Positions 15,029 through 23,283 of a stretch of DNA of 64,000 nt are shown one piece after another. This stretch comes from Paenarthrobacter histidinolovorans (lineage in GTDB: Bacteria > Actinomycetota > Actinomycetes > Actinomycetales > Micrococcaceae): the NCBI RefSeq assembly GCF_014647595.1, contig NZ_BMPM01000005.1, positions 248,001-312,000 of the forward strand, read 5' to 3'. Every line of letters starts with the position of its first letter. Positions within the stretch are counted from its first letter, which is position 1. The notes under the pieces were generated by a model that was given only the letters and a program-made list of their open reading frames with translations, was not told the DNA's origin and made no database searches. Both the position numbers and the translations under genes were made by a program.

Positions 15029-15687
15029 TGAAACGGGACATGATGGCGGTTTTCGTACTGATTCACGGTGGTGGTTCCACGGCGTGGGACTGGCACTTGG
15101 TTGCCCCACTTCTTCAAGAAGCCGGTCATGAAGTAGTGGCAGTGGACCTGCCCATTGAAGACGTTGATGCCCGGCTTGAGGACTACGCCCGCGCCGTGAC
15201 GGCAGCCGTTGGCGGGGACCGTAACACCATCGTGGTGGGGCACTCGCTGGGTGGTTTCACGGCACCCTTGGTTTGCCAGGAACTCCACTCCACGGGCCTG
15301 GTTTATCTCTCGGCAATGATCCCGACGCCGGGGGAGACCTTCGGCGAGTGGTGGACCAACACAGGGCACGACCACGAGACTATTCCCGACGAGCCATACT
15401 TCAATCTTGTCCCCGCAGAGTTGGTGCAGCAGGCCACCGACAGGGAGCGCGACCAGCAAGGCGCCTGGATGTCAGGTCCCTGGCCGGGCAACCATCCGGA
15501 CGTTCCAACCCTGGGGATTCTGTGCCGTGACGACCTGTTCTTCCCGGCGTCGTTCATGAGGCGCCACATCCGTGACCGGCTGGGCACCGAGCCGGTTGAG
15601 ATCCCTGGTGGTCACTACGCCACGCTGAGCCATCCGGACGCTGTTGCTGCCGCCCTTATCGACTTCGCCGAGCAGAACGGCCTTTAA
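15028..15687 (+). CDS. Alpha/beta hydrolase
   Basis: This 219-residue alpha/beta hydrolase has the oxyanion-hole motif HGGGSTAW, the nucleophile elbow GHSLGG (Ser73) and a C-terminal catalytic His in GGHYATLSHP. The size and the short cap match the esterase group around EstC/salicylate-esterase-like proteins. The substrate is unknown. The frame starts in a TGATG overlap with the rhodanese gene; in-frame ATGs at 15040 and 15043 are alternative starts with a GGGA sequence near them. Coupling to the rhodanese gene suggests a shared transcript. Confidence 0.82.
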   Translation: MKRDMMAVFVLIHGGGSTAWDWHLVAPLLQEAGHEVVAVDLPIEDVDARLEDYARAVTAAVGGDRNTIVVGHSLGGFTAPLVCQELHSTGLVYLSAMIPTPGETFGEWWTNTGHDHETIPDEPYFNLVPAELVQQATDRERDQQGAWMSGPWPGNHPDVPTLGILCRDDLFFPASFMRRHIRDRLGTEPVEIPGGHYATLSHPDAVAAALIDFAEQNGL

Positions 15688-15732
15688 GATCATGCAGCTG
15701 CGCGTGCTCCTGCCAGCCGTAGCGGCACCACA

Positions 15733-15738
15733 TAGGCT
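15733..15738 (+). promoter_or_regulatory. -10 box of a probable leaderless promoter
   Basis: TAGGCT lies six bases before the ATG of the YdcF-like gene. An AGGAG overlaps the gap but is too close to the start to act as a ribosome binding site. Confidence 0.4.
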
Positions 15739-15744
15739 AGGAGC

Positions 15745-16755
15745 ATGCTGACCCTGGTCCTAGGACTTCTTTTCGCGGGACTTTTCCTTGCCTCATTCCA
15801 GTCGGACCGGCGACGGCTCAGGAATGGTGTGCTGCTGCTGGTCGCAGCGTGGTTCCTGCTGCAGGCCCTCCTGGACTTCCTGATCGACCTGAATCCGTGG
15901 TTCGAGTGGTTGAATCTGCTGGTCTTGGTGGTGCCGGTGGTGAGTATTTTCGTGTTCGCCGGGTTCTTGATCGCGAACGGCGTCACGATGGTCCGCCGGG
16001 AGGGCCCAAGCATCACCAGCTTTTTGCCGATGGCGGTTGGAATGGCCGTCTTCCTGGCACCGGTGGTCGCCTTCCTCTTCGTGTTGAGCGGGCAGCCGGT
16101 GCTCGCCGGCATCGCGGCTTTGGCGTTCTTTCTCTGCGCATACCTTGGCTGTGCGTTCGTTGTCTTCCTGGGCTATGCGGTGGTCTATTCCAAGATGCGC
16201 TTCAGCCCGAACCCAGCTGCCGTCATCGTCCTGGGGTCCGGGCTGATTGACGGCAAGGTCCCGCCGTTGCTCGCGGCCCGTTTGAACAAGGCTTTGGAAA
16301 TTTACGACGCCGTCACTCCCGTCAGGCCCGTCCTGGTACCTTCGGGGGGCCAAGGCCCTGATGAGCCGCGACCTGAGTCGTCGGCCATGAAGGATTACCT
16401 GGTGGCCAAGGGCGCTACTCCGTGCGATGTGCTGGAGGAGGACAAGGCCACCACCACCCGGGAGAATCTGGCCTATTCGGTCGCCCTGCTTGCTGAAAAG
16501 GGAATTCAGGGGCCGCTGCTGGTGTGCACCAACAACTACCACGTACTCCGCGCCGCCCTCCTGTCCCGTCGGCAGAAGATCAACGCGGAGGTGGTGGGCG
16601 CTCCGACTGCCAGGTACTTTGTGCCCAGCGCTTTCCTTCGGGAGTTCGTGGCCGTGATGAGGGACAACCGCCTGACCAACGCAGTTCTCTGCCTGCCGAT
16701 GTTCGGGATTGCCCTGCTCATCACGGTGGCCCTCATGAATTCGCCGGTGGTCTAA
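15745..16755 (+). CDS. YdcF/ElyC/SanA family (DUF218) membrane protein
   Basis: This 336-residue protein has about five N-terminal membrane helices (residues 1-150), then a cytosolic or extracytosolic DUF218 domain starting at AVIVLGSGLIDGKVPPLLAARL. Further family marks are VPSGGQG, E-x-x-ST-TTREN ('EDKATTTRENLAYS') and the TNNYHVLRA strand. DUF218 proteins are linked to cell-envelope integrity in other bacteria, but the chemical activity is unknown. The last membrane helix follows the domain. The start has a leaderless-type -10 box. Confidence 0.82.
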   Translation: MLTLVLGLLFAGLFLASFQSDRRRLRNGVLLLVAAWFLLQALLDFLIDLNPWFEWLNLLVLVVPVVSIFVFAGFLIANGVTMVRREGPSITSFLPMAVGMAVFLAPVVAFLFVLSGQPVLAGIAALAFFLCAYLGCAFVVFLGYAVVYSKMRFSPNPAAVIVLGSGLIDGKVPPLLAARLNKALEIYDAVTPVRPVLVPSGGQGPDEPRPESSAMKDYLVAKGATPCDVLEEDKATTTRENLAYSVALLAEKGIQGPLLVCTNNYHVLRAALLSRRQKINAEVVGAPTARYFVPSAFLREFVAVMRDNRLTNAVLCLPMFGIALLITVALMNSPVV

Positions 16756-16765
16756 GCCCACCCGG

Positions 16766-16771
16766 TAGGGT
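16766..16771 (+). promoter_or_regulatory. -10 box of a probable leaderless promoter
   Basis: TAGGGT lies seven bases before the ATG at 16779, with no ribosome binding site between. Confidence 0.4.
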
Positions 16772-16778
16772 CGAGTGC

Positions 16779-17315
16779 ATGTTCAAACTCGTTGCTCCGG
16801 ATGCCGCCTTCCACCAGTCGTTCCTGGAGTCCCATCGTGAATGGAACGGCGCCCATCAGGACGGCGCAGGCGTCTTCATGGCGGACGATGTCACCTCCAC
16901 CGAAGGATTCTCGGCCTGGGTCCAGCAGCTGACCGAGGCAGAGGATGTCCAGGAGGACCAAGGCATTGTTCCCTGCACCTACCTGTGGGTCACGGAGGGC
17001 CCGCGGTATCTGGGGGCCATTGCCTTCCGTCACTACCTCACCCCGGCCCTGCTGAATTCAGGCGGCCACATCGGATACGGCATCCGGCCCTCGGAGCGTG
17101 GCCGCGGCGCAGCGTCCTGGGCGCTGCAGGAACTTTGCGAACGATTGGCGAAGCAGGGAGAGCCTGGCCGTGTATTGCTGACGTGCGATGACTCGAACGT
17201 AGCTTCAGCCAGGACCATCGAGCGCAGCGGCGGGGTGCTCGAAGATACTCGGACGGACTCTGAGGGACGCCGCTTTCGTCGCTACTGGATCGATGTCTCG
17301 CCGCCCAAGAGCTAA
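16779..17315 (+). CDS. GNAT family N-acetyltransferase
   Basis: This 178-residue protein has a GNAT fold. The acetyl-CoA-binding strand and loop read IGYGIRPSERGRGAASWAL, with R-G-R-G-A as the pyrophosphate loop, followed by the 'VLLTCDDSNVASARTIERSGG' strand-helix that is typical of RimJ/YedL-like members. The acceptor substrate is unknown. The start at 16779 is chosen by the TAGGGT box seven bases before it; a frame open further upstream overlaps the YdcF gene and has no support. Confidence 0.85.
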   Translation: MFKLVAPDAAFHQSFLESHREWNGAHQDGAGVFMADDVTSTEGFSAWVQQLTEAEDVQEDQGIVPCTYLWVTEGPRYLGAIAFRHYLTPALLNSGGHIGYGIRPSERGRGAASWALQELCERLAKQGEPGRVLLTCDDSNVASARTIERSGGVLEDTRTDSEGRRFRRYWIDVSPPKS

Positions 17316-17392
17316 CGCGGAATTCCGTTCATGTTCCCGTCACCAAGCGTTGTTAGCGTTCTGCGCACCACACGGCTTAGCAGGAGGACCGC

Positions 17393-18328
17393 ATGACGGA
17401 CGCAAACCCACTCTCCACATCGCTGGACAACTGGTGGGTCAGGGACAACCTGCGCGAAACCATCGACCACCTGGTGGAGCTGGGTTACACCATCAGTGGA
17501 GGCCAAGGGGAAGACCCCGAGCTCATCGATCCCGGCGGATCGGCCGTGGAAACCTGGAGCGATGAATACCCCTACCCGGAGCGGATGACCCGCGACGAGT
17601 ACGAGATCGAGAAGTACCATCTGCAGATCGAGCTGCTGAAGTTCCAGTACTGGGGCCAGGATCTGGGGCTCAAGCATGTGATCGTGTTCGAAGGCAGGGA
17701 CGCGGCGGGCAAGGGGGGCACCATCAAGCGCTTCACCGAGCACCTGGATCCCCGCTCGGCACGGACCGTTGCGCTCGCCAAGCCCTCGGACCGTGAACAG
17801 GGCCAGTGGTATTTCCAGCGCTACATCCAGCACCTTCCCACCGCCGGGGAGATCGTGATGTTCGACCGTTCCTGGTACAACCGGGCCAACGTGGAACGCG
17901 TCATGGGGTTCTGCACCGACGAGGAATACGACACCTTCATGGGCCAGGCGCCGGTGTTCGAGAAGATGCTGGTGGACGCCGGAATCCACGTGACCAAGTT
18001 CTGGTTCTCCGTGACCCGGCAGGAGCAGCGGACCCGTTTTGCGATCCGCCAGATCGACCCCGTGCGGCGCTGGAAACTCTCACCCATGGACCTCGCATCC
18101 CTGGGACGGTGGGATGAATACACCGACGCCAAAGAGCGGACGTTCCTCCACACGGACTCCGACCACGCACCGTGGATCACCATCAAATCCAACGACAAGA
18201 AGCGTGCCAGGATCAACGCCATGCGCTTCTTCCTCAACCAATTCGACTACGAGGACAAAGACACTTCGGTGGTCTACCCGGCCGATGAACTGATCGTCCG
18301 CCGCGGCCGCGACGCCGTCGGCGACTAA
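17393..18328 (+). CDS. ppk2: Polyphosphate kinase 2 (class I type)
   Basis: This 311-residue protein transfers phosphate between polyphosphate and nucleotides. It has the Walker A motif GRDAAGKGGT (residues 101-110), Walker B-like VMFDRSWYNRA and the lid region RRWKLSPMDL with several Arg and Lys residues that bind polyphosphate. A single PPK2 domain of this length is typical of class I enzymes, which mostly phosphorylate nucleoside diphosphates. The ATG has a strong AGGAGG site seven bases upstream. The gene stands alone and is followed by an intrinsic terminator. Confidence 0.92.
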   Translation: MTDANPLSTSLDNWWVRDNLRETIDHLVELGYTISGGQGEDPELIDPGGSAVETWSDEYPYPERMTRDEYEIEKYHLQIELLKFQYWGQDLGLKHVIVFEGRDAAGKGGTIKRFTEHLDPRSARTVALAKPSDREQGQWYFQRYIQHLPTAGEIVMFDRSWYNRANVERVMGFCTDEEYDTFMGQAPVFEKMLVDAGIHVTKFWFSVTRQEQRTRFAIRQIDPVRRWKLSPMDLASLGRWDEYTDAKERTFLHTDSDHAPWITIKSNDKKRARINAMRFFLNQFDYEDKDTSVVYPADELIVRRGRDAVGD

Positions 18329-18354
18329 CGCGGACGCCTGAAACCAGCAGACCT

Positions 18355-18387
18355 CGACGTCGGCACTCACCGTAAGTGCCGACGTCG
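18355..18387 (+). terminator. Intrinsic terminator after ppk2
   Basis: CGACGTCGGCACT (18355-18367) pairs perfectly with 18375-18387 across a seven-base loop and is followed by CGCGCGCTTTTCTT. The left arm and loop start are nearly identical to the terminator at 19703. Confidence 0.85.
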
Positions 18388-18473
18388 CGCGCTTTTCTTG
18401 AAACTTCCGTTACATTCTTCTGACTGCCGGACATTAACCGGGTATGAGCGTGAAGACAGACCAAGGAGATCGC

Positions 18474-18977
18474 GTGGGGGCAGTCAGGGAGAAGCTTTTC
18501 CTGGCAGCGCACGCGGCCTGCCATGACAAGGTTTACCGTTACTTCCGGCGTCGCTCGGAAGGTGCCTCGACAGCCGAGGACCTGACGGCCGAGGTTTTTC
18601 GCATCGCCTGGGAAAAGTGCTGTCAGGACCAGGAATTGTCCGTGCTCATGGTCTTTGGCATAGCCCGGAACGTCCTCCGGAACCACAACCGATCAAACGC
18701 CCGGTCCACCAACCTTGCACAGCAGCTGGAGAGGCAGCGGATCCATCCGTTGGGAATGGGTGAGGACGCGGTGGGCGAGGCGATGGAACGGCTCAGACCA
18801 CTCGAGCGGGAGGTTCTCCTCCTGACGTACTGGGACGGATTCACCTCCGCTGAAGTTTCGGAGCTGCTGCACATCTCGGCCTCAGCGGTGCGGATGCGTC
18901 TACACAGGGCTCGCAAAGAACTCAGCCATCTGCTGGGAACGGATTACGTGGCGAAGGATGTCAGCAATGAGCAATGA
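18474..18977 (+). CDS. ECF-type RNA polymerase sigma factor
   Basis: This 167-residue protein has a region 2 with 'VYRYFRRRSEGASTAEDLTAEVF' (the helix that contacts -10 DNA) and a region 4 helix-turn-helix 'LTYWDGFTSAEVSELLHISASAVRMRLHRARKEL'. The spacing between them is normal for small ECF factors. The GTG at 18474 is chosen as the start because AGGAG lies five bases upstream; an ATG at 18444 in the same frame lacks a site. The next gene overlaps its end and encodes a membrane-anchored protein that takes the usual place of an anti-sigma factor. The target promoters are unknown. Confidence 0.9.
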   Translation: MGAVREKLFLAAHAACHDKVYRYFRRRSEGASTAEDLTAEVFRIAWEKCCQDQELSVLMVFGIARNVLRNHNRSNARSTNLAQQLERQRIHPLGMGEDAVGEAMERLRPLEREVLLLTYWDGFTSAEVSELLHISASAVRMRLHRARKELSHLLGTDYVAKDVSNEQ

Positions 18978-19689
18978 GAAAAAATCCGCCGTGGAACGCC
19001 TCGCCGCGGCCGACCCCGCCCTGGCGGTCACGCAAGAAGACCTGGCTCGAAGCCGCGGGAAGAGCCTCGCTGTCATGCAGACTGACGCGGTGCAGCTGGC
19101 CGTCGGTGGATCTGTTGAACAATTCCACCGCCAGCCACCCGTCCGCCGGTTCCGGGTCATTGGGGGTGTTGGCTTGGTGGCAGCGGCTGCCGCGGTCGTC
19201 GCGGGTGTCTTCGCGTCCTCGTTGAATCCACAGCAGCTGCAGCAGCCGGTGCCGGGAGCCACGCAGTCTGCTGCGGTACCGGAGTCAGATTCGTCCGGGC
19301 CTTCACAACCGCCCGAAATCGTTGGCGCCAAAGCGGCGACGGGGGCTGCGGAAATTGTGGTCGGAGGCAACGGAAACAAGGCTGCCGTGTCCACGGATGA
19401 AGGCGTCAACCTCATCATGGATGCCCTCATCACTGGAACCCTCGGCCTGAACAGCGGAGGGTGCTTCGCCGGGATCCACCCGGACGGAACGTCGGGCGGA
19501 CTCGTCTTCCCCTTCGGGACCAAGGTCACTGCGACAGGGGTCATTCTGCCCGATGGAACGCCGGTCAATCTTGGCGACAACTATGCATTCGGAGGCGGAG
19601 GCTCGCCCGGTCACGTGGACCTCGGAGAATGCTCCCCAGTCGGTACCCCATTCCTGGTCCAGAGCTGGGACGGCCTCGTCTCAAAGTAA
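18958..19689 (+). CDS. Single-pass membrane protein, putative anti-sigma partner
   Basis: This 243-residue protein has a cytosolic N-terminus of about 60 residues, one membrane helix (about 68-88, VIGGVGLVAAAAAVVAGVF) and a Gly/Ser/Pro-rich extracytoplasmic part with three cysteines. The overlap of 20 bases with the sigma-factor gene shows translational coupling, and the topology fits an anti-sigma factor or a cell-surface sensor. No zinc-binding anti-sigma motif (HxxxCxxC) is present, so the assignment rests on context and topology. An alternative ATG lies nine bases downstream. A terminator follows 13 bases after the stop. Confidence 0.7.
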   Translation: MSAMSNEKKSAVERLAAADPALAVTQEDLARSRGKSLAVMQTDAVQLAVGGSVEQFHRQPPVRRFRVIGGVGLVAAAAAVVAGVFASSLNPQQLQQPVPGATQSAAVPESDSSGPSQPPEIVGAKAATGAAEIVVGGNGNKAAVSTDEGVNLIMDALITGTLGLNSGGCFAGIHPDGTSGGLVFPFGTKVTATGVILPDGTPVNLGDNYAFGGGGSPGHVDLGECSPVGTPFLVQSWDGLVSK

Positions 19690-19702
19690 CCCGCGGAACT
19701 TT

Positions 19703-19734
19703 CGACGTCGGCACTCACGGGGGTGCCGACGTCG
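19703..19734. terminator. Intrinsic terminator between convergent genes
   Basis: CGACGTCGGCAC (19703-19714) pairs with GTGCCGACGTCG (19723-19734) across an eight-base loop. It shares sixteen bases, CGACGTCGGCACTCAC, with the ppk2 terminator. Confidence 0.8.
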
Positions 19735-19740
19735 GGCCTT

Positions 19741-22026
19741 CTACTCCGCCGCCTCGTCCTCGACCACCGGGTCCTTCAACAGGAGTGCCGTGCCCTGGAA
19801 CGGGCGCAGTTCCAGGAAGAAGCTGCCAAGATCGTCCACCTGGCCCACGTCGTCGCCGCTGAACAAATCATGCACCGCCGCGCCCGGCACCAGGTGCGAG
19901 GACTGGATGCTGCCCGCGATGTCCTGGTCGGAGAAGTTCAGGACGGTTACTTGCACAGCTCCGTCGGCGAGCTGGTTGACCATCACCAGAAGTCCGCGGT
20001 TGGAAACGTCCGGGACGTCCAGGAGGGTGCTGGTGGCGATCCCGGACTCTTCCCGCACTGTGAGGATCTTCTGGAGACGCCGCGCATAGGACGCCGGATC
20101 CTTGAGCTGCTCGGGCAGCGGACCGTAAAGGCTGCGCGCCCTGGCCATGCCCGCCAACGAGGTCTTCGCGTCCGGGCTGGTCCCCATGAGGTCGTGGGCT
20201 CCGCGGTTGATCCAGCGGGTGTCGCCCTGGGACGTCAATTCCCGGACGGTCTCGCGGTCCAGGGCCGTAATGCCCGTGAGGTCCCAGCCGGACAGTGCGA
20301 AGACACCTGGCTGCAATGCGTTGTACATGGACAGCAGGACGTGGGCGTCCAGTACCTGGGCTTCCTGTTCCGCCGTGATGGCGTCCGGGTCCTTGATGCC
20401 CAGGGTGGCCATGATGAAGCTGACGGTGGTGCAGGCGATGCCGTTGGTGGTGAAGACAGCGTTGTAGGGGCCGTTCTCGCCTGTGAGGCGCTCCCGCAGG
20501 GTGTCCTGGACCTTCTCGGCCACCTCCGCGCCTGTCAGTTCTTCCCCGCCGAGCTCGAAAATGTCGTCCCTGTGGCCGGCCGCGAAATGCAGCAGTTCAT
20601 AGGTCAGTTCGTCGTGGTTCTGGAGTGCGTGGACCAATGAGGCCTGGTCCACGCCGATCTCCATGGCGAGCTTCAAAGTCAGGCGCAGAAACTCGGTATC
20701 GCCGGTCACCAGGGCGTAGTGGTAGGCGGGCCTGGTGACGAAGTCGTAGGAAAGGTCCGGGCCGGATTCGGATTGGGCCTTGATGTCGTCGATGGTGAGG
20801 TTGAGTTCCTGGAAGGAGAAGCCACCCACCTTGCGGATCATGGAGCCAATCAGCTGGTTGGCCGCCTCGGACAACGGGTGGCCCTCGGACCAGCCGGGTT
20901 CCTCCTCGGCGCTTTTCTCAACACCCAGGAAGCCGTTGGCGTCCAGGCGCAGGGCGCCGGTGCCAAGGTCCAGCAGTGAATGAAGGGCATCGCCCACCAC
21001 CAGGCGCATGCCGGCGAACGTGGGGTCCAGCCAGTTGATGGACGGCTGCCCGGCCTTGAAGTAATGGAGGTAGACCCAGCGGCGTTTCTTGCCGGTGGTG
21101 TCGATGATCGCCTTGGTGGCGCTCCAGTTGGTTTCCTTCACGCCGGGCTCGTAGAAGATGACCCTTTGGAGCCGGCCGATGATATATCCGGCTTGCTGGA
21201 GGGCCTTCTCCGTCTCGGGGCTGATGTTGACGGAGTCCTCGTTCTCGGGGACGTCCGGCAGCAGGTGCCAGTCCTCTTCCGGGATGTCCACCATGTGATA
21301 GATGCCGGGGTAGTCCCGGAAGTTCATTTCAGCGAGCCGGAAATCAGCGCCCTTGCCGGTGTGCCCCGGAACAATGTCATCGATGATCGTGCCGCCGTGG
21401 TTGACTGCGACCTCGCACATTTGCCGGAACTCTTCCTCGGTGCCGAACGCGGGGTCGATCGCCATGCTGATGCGGTCAAAGTGCCCGTCGACACTGGGTG
21501 TCTGTGACCATCCGCGGATGCCGCCCGCCAGCTTGACCGGTCCCGTGTGCAGCCCCCGGATGCCGATCTGGCTGAACGCATCCCACAGCTCGGGATCGCC
21601 CAGCGCTGACAGGAACGACTGGCCGTCCTTGGTGATGAAGGACAGAGGATAAGCCGTGAACCAGACCGGCGCACGCTCCACAGCGGAGCGCGGATTAGGC
21701 CGGGCGTAGGAGTTCTGCCACATGCTGGCCTGGCCCGAAAGTTGCCGGGCCATGGTGTTGGCGTCGCCGAGCATCGATTGGTTGCGCAGCCAATCGACGT
21801 ACGTGGAGTTCAGTCCGTCGAACTCGAGGGATGGTCGGGCGGCGAAAAACTGACGACGGCGGGCAATGGGCCTCAGCGCTTTGGGCCGCGCAGGGTAAAA
21901 CTGCTCGTCAAACGTGATCTCCGGTGACTCGGTTGCGGTCTCCCCGGTTTCCTGCGGCTCTTCCTGCGATTCAGATGGATCAGCGCTGACTTCTGCCGCG
22001 CTCTCGTTGACTACAGGCTCCCGCAC
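19741..22026 (-). CDS. GH13 alpha-amylase superfamily protein, trehalose-synthase-like
   Basis: This 761-residue protein has a GH13 catalytic barrel after an acidic, disordered N-terminus of about 45 residues. Region II reads [10 protein letters not shown] (the Asp nucleophile), region III SFQEL (the acid/base Glu) and region [10 protein letters not shown] (the transition-state Asp). Region I is unusual: [11 protein letters not shown] replaces the normal D-x-V-x-NH, so the Asn-His pair is partly missing. The C-terminal region is beta-rich. The closest overall resemblance is to maltose glucosyltransferase/trehalose synthase, but the altered region I leaves the reaction uncertain. No treY/treZ or glgE genes are near. 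It converges on the anti-sigma-like gene. Confidence 0.75.
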   Translation of the reverse strand: MREPVVNESAAEVSADPSESQEEPQETGETATESPEITFDEQFYPARPKALRPIARRRQFFAARPSLEFDGLNSTYVDWLRNQSMLGDANTMARQLSGQASMWQNSYARPNPRSAVERAPVWFTAYPLSFITKDGQSFLSALGDPELWDAFSQIGIRGLHTGPVKLAGGIRGWSQTPSVDGHFDRISMAIDPAFGTEEEFRQMCEVAVNHGGTIIDDIVPGHTGKGADFRLAEMNFRDYPGIYHMVDIPEEDWHLLPDVPENEDSVNISPETEKALQQAGYIIGRLQRVIFYEPGVKETNWSATKAIIDTTGKKRRWVYLHYFKAGQPSINWLDPTFAGMRLVVGDALHSLLDLGTGALRLDANGFLGVEKSAEEEPGWSEGHPLSEAANQLIGSMIRKVGGFSFQELNLTIDDIKAQSESGPDLSYDFVTRPAYHYALVTGDTEFLRLTLKLAMEIGVDQASLVHALQNHDELTYELLHFAAGHRDDIFELGGEELTGAEVAEKVQDTLRERLTGENGPYNAVFTTNGIACTTVSFIMATLGIKDPDAITAEQEAQVLDAHVLLSMYNALQPGVFALSGWDLTGITALDRETVRELTSQGDTRWINRGAHDLMGTSPDAKTSLAGMARARSLYGPLPEQLKDPASYARRLQKILTVREESGIATSTLLDVPDVSNRGLLVMVNQLADGAVQVTVLNFSDQDIAGSIQSSHLVPGAAVHDLFSGDDVGQVDDLGSFFLELRPFQGTALLLKDPVVEDEAAE

Positions 22027-22094
22027 AGCATTCTCCTTTACGTGGTCGCCGCGTTGCGTCGACCGTCCGAGGGGTCATTCAAGAGGTCACGTAC

Positions 22095-22108
22095 CCGGGC
22101 ATGCCCGG
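22095..22108. promoter_or_regulatory. 14-base perfect palindrome CCGGGCATGCCCGG
   Basis: CCGGGCATGCCCGG lies in the 205-base space between the divergent GH13 and SDR genes. A second small dyad, ATGC-TAA-GCAT, follows 12 bases later. They may be operators of either gene. Confidence 0.3.
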
Positions 22109-22231
22109 CGTAATCATGCTAAGCATCCTTGGCAGCTGTTTGTCGACCTCGGGGAGAAGTGAGTCGTGTGCGCTGCTCTAAACCCCGAAGCCCGACTACG
22201 CTGAAACTCCCGGCCCCGGAGCAAAGGCGAA

Positions 22232-23212
22232 GTGGACACCATGAAAACAGTCGTCATCGGAGGCAGCGGCCACATCGGCTCCTTCCTCGTCCCCAGGCTG
22301 GTGCGTGCAGGGCATGAAGTGGTCAACATAAGCCGCGGAACCAGCACGCCCTACACGGATTCACCCGAATGGCAGCAGGTCCGCCAGGTTACCGCAGACC
22401 GTGGGCAGGAGGATCGGGAGGGCGCTTTCGGTGACCGGGTCGCGGAACTTGGTGCCGACGTCGTGGTTGACCTTGTCTGCTTCACGCTCGACTCGGCCAC
22501 CGCGTTGGTGAACCGGCTCCGCGGTGAGGTGGGACATCTCCTGCACTGTGGATCCATTTGGCGGTATGGCGCCAGCATGAAGTTGCCGATGGCAGAGGGC
22601 TCGGATTCGGCAGATGAACCAACGGATGAGTATGGCATCCAGAAGCGCGACATTGCCCGTATGTTGAAGGATGAGACGGCGTCCGGCGGGCTGGTCACGA
22701 CGTCGCTGCATCCCGGCCACATTGTGGGTCCGGGGTGGCATCCGGTGGGGCCGCTTGGAAACTTTGATCCCACAGTGTGGAAGAAGATCTCCGCCGGGCA
22801 GACAGTGCACATGCCCGGCAGCGGTACGGAAATGATGCATCATGTCCATGCCGATGACCTGGCCCAGGCCTTTGAAAAAGCCATCGGCCGGCGTGATGCG
22901 GCGGCCGGCGAAGACTTCAACATCGTCGCTCCCACTGCCCTGAGCGTTCGTGGCTACGCCAGGATCGCGGCGTCCTGGTTCGGCCAGGAACCGCATTTTG
23001 AGACGGTTGGATGGGACGGGTTCCGCCGGACCACCACACCGGAGCACGCTGACACCAGCTGGGCCCACCTGTCCCGCAACCACTGCCTCACTATCCAAAA
23101 GGCCAAATCCCTCCTGGGCTACACGCCACGCTATGAGCCGGAACAGGCAGTGCACGAATCTGTGCGGTGGCTTATTGAGCACGGGCAACTTGAGGTCGGC
23201 AGCCCCGCCTGA
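22232..23212 (+). CDS. NAD(P)-dependent epimerase/dehydratase family protein (extended SDR)
   Basis: This 326-residue protein begins with the Rossmann motif VVIGGSGHIGSFLVPRL, which binds NAD(P). The active-site pair is not the plain YxxxK: the segment DEYGIQKRDIARML gives Y-x-x-x-K, as in atypical extended SDRs. HPGHIVGPGWHPVGP and the HHVHADDLAQAF region match nucleotide-sugar-epimerase-like and reductase-like SDRs. The substrate is unknown. The GTG at 22232 has AAGG about five bases upstream; ATG at 22241 is an alternative. Confidence 0.8.
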   Translation: MDTMKTVVIGGSGHIGSFLVPRLVRAGHEVVNISRGTSTPYTDSPEWQQVRQVTADRGQEDREGAFGDRVAELGADVVVDLVCFTLDSATALVNRLRGEVGHLLHCGSIWRYGASMKLPMAEGSDSADEPTDEYGIQKRDIARMLKDETASGGLVTTSLHPGHIVGPGWHPVGPLGNFDPTVWKKISAGQTVHMPGSGTEMMHHVHADDLAQAFEKAIGRRDAAAGEDFNIVAPTALSVRGYARIAASWFGQEPHFETVGWDGFRRTTTPEHADTSWAHLSRNHCLTIQKAKSLLGYTPRYEPEQAVHESVRWLIEHGQLEVGSPA

Positions 23213-23283
23213 GCTTGAAAGGTGTCTGTACATCCCCGGCGCCAAGCCCGAAGCTTGAAGCAAGCAAAAGGGGGGAGCTATCC

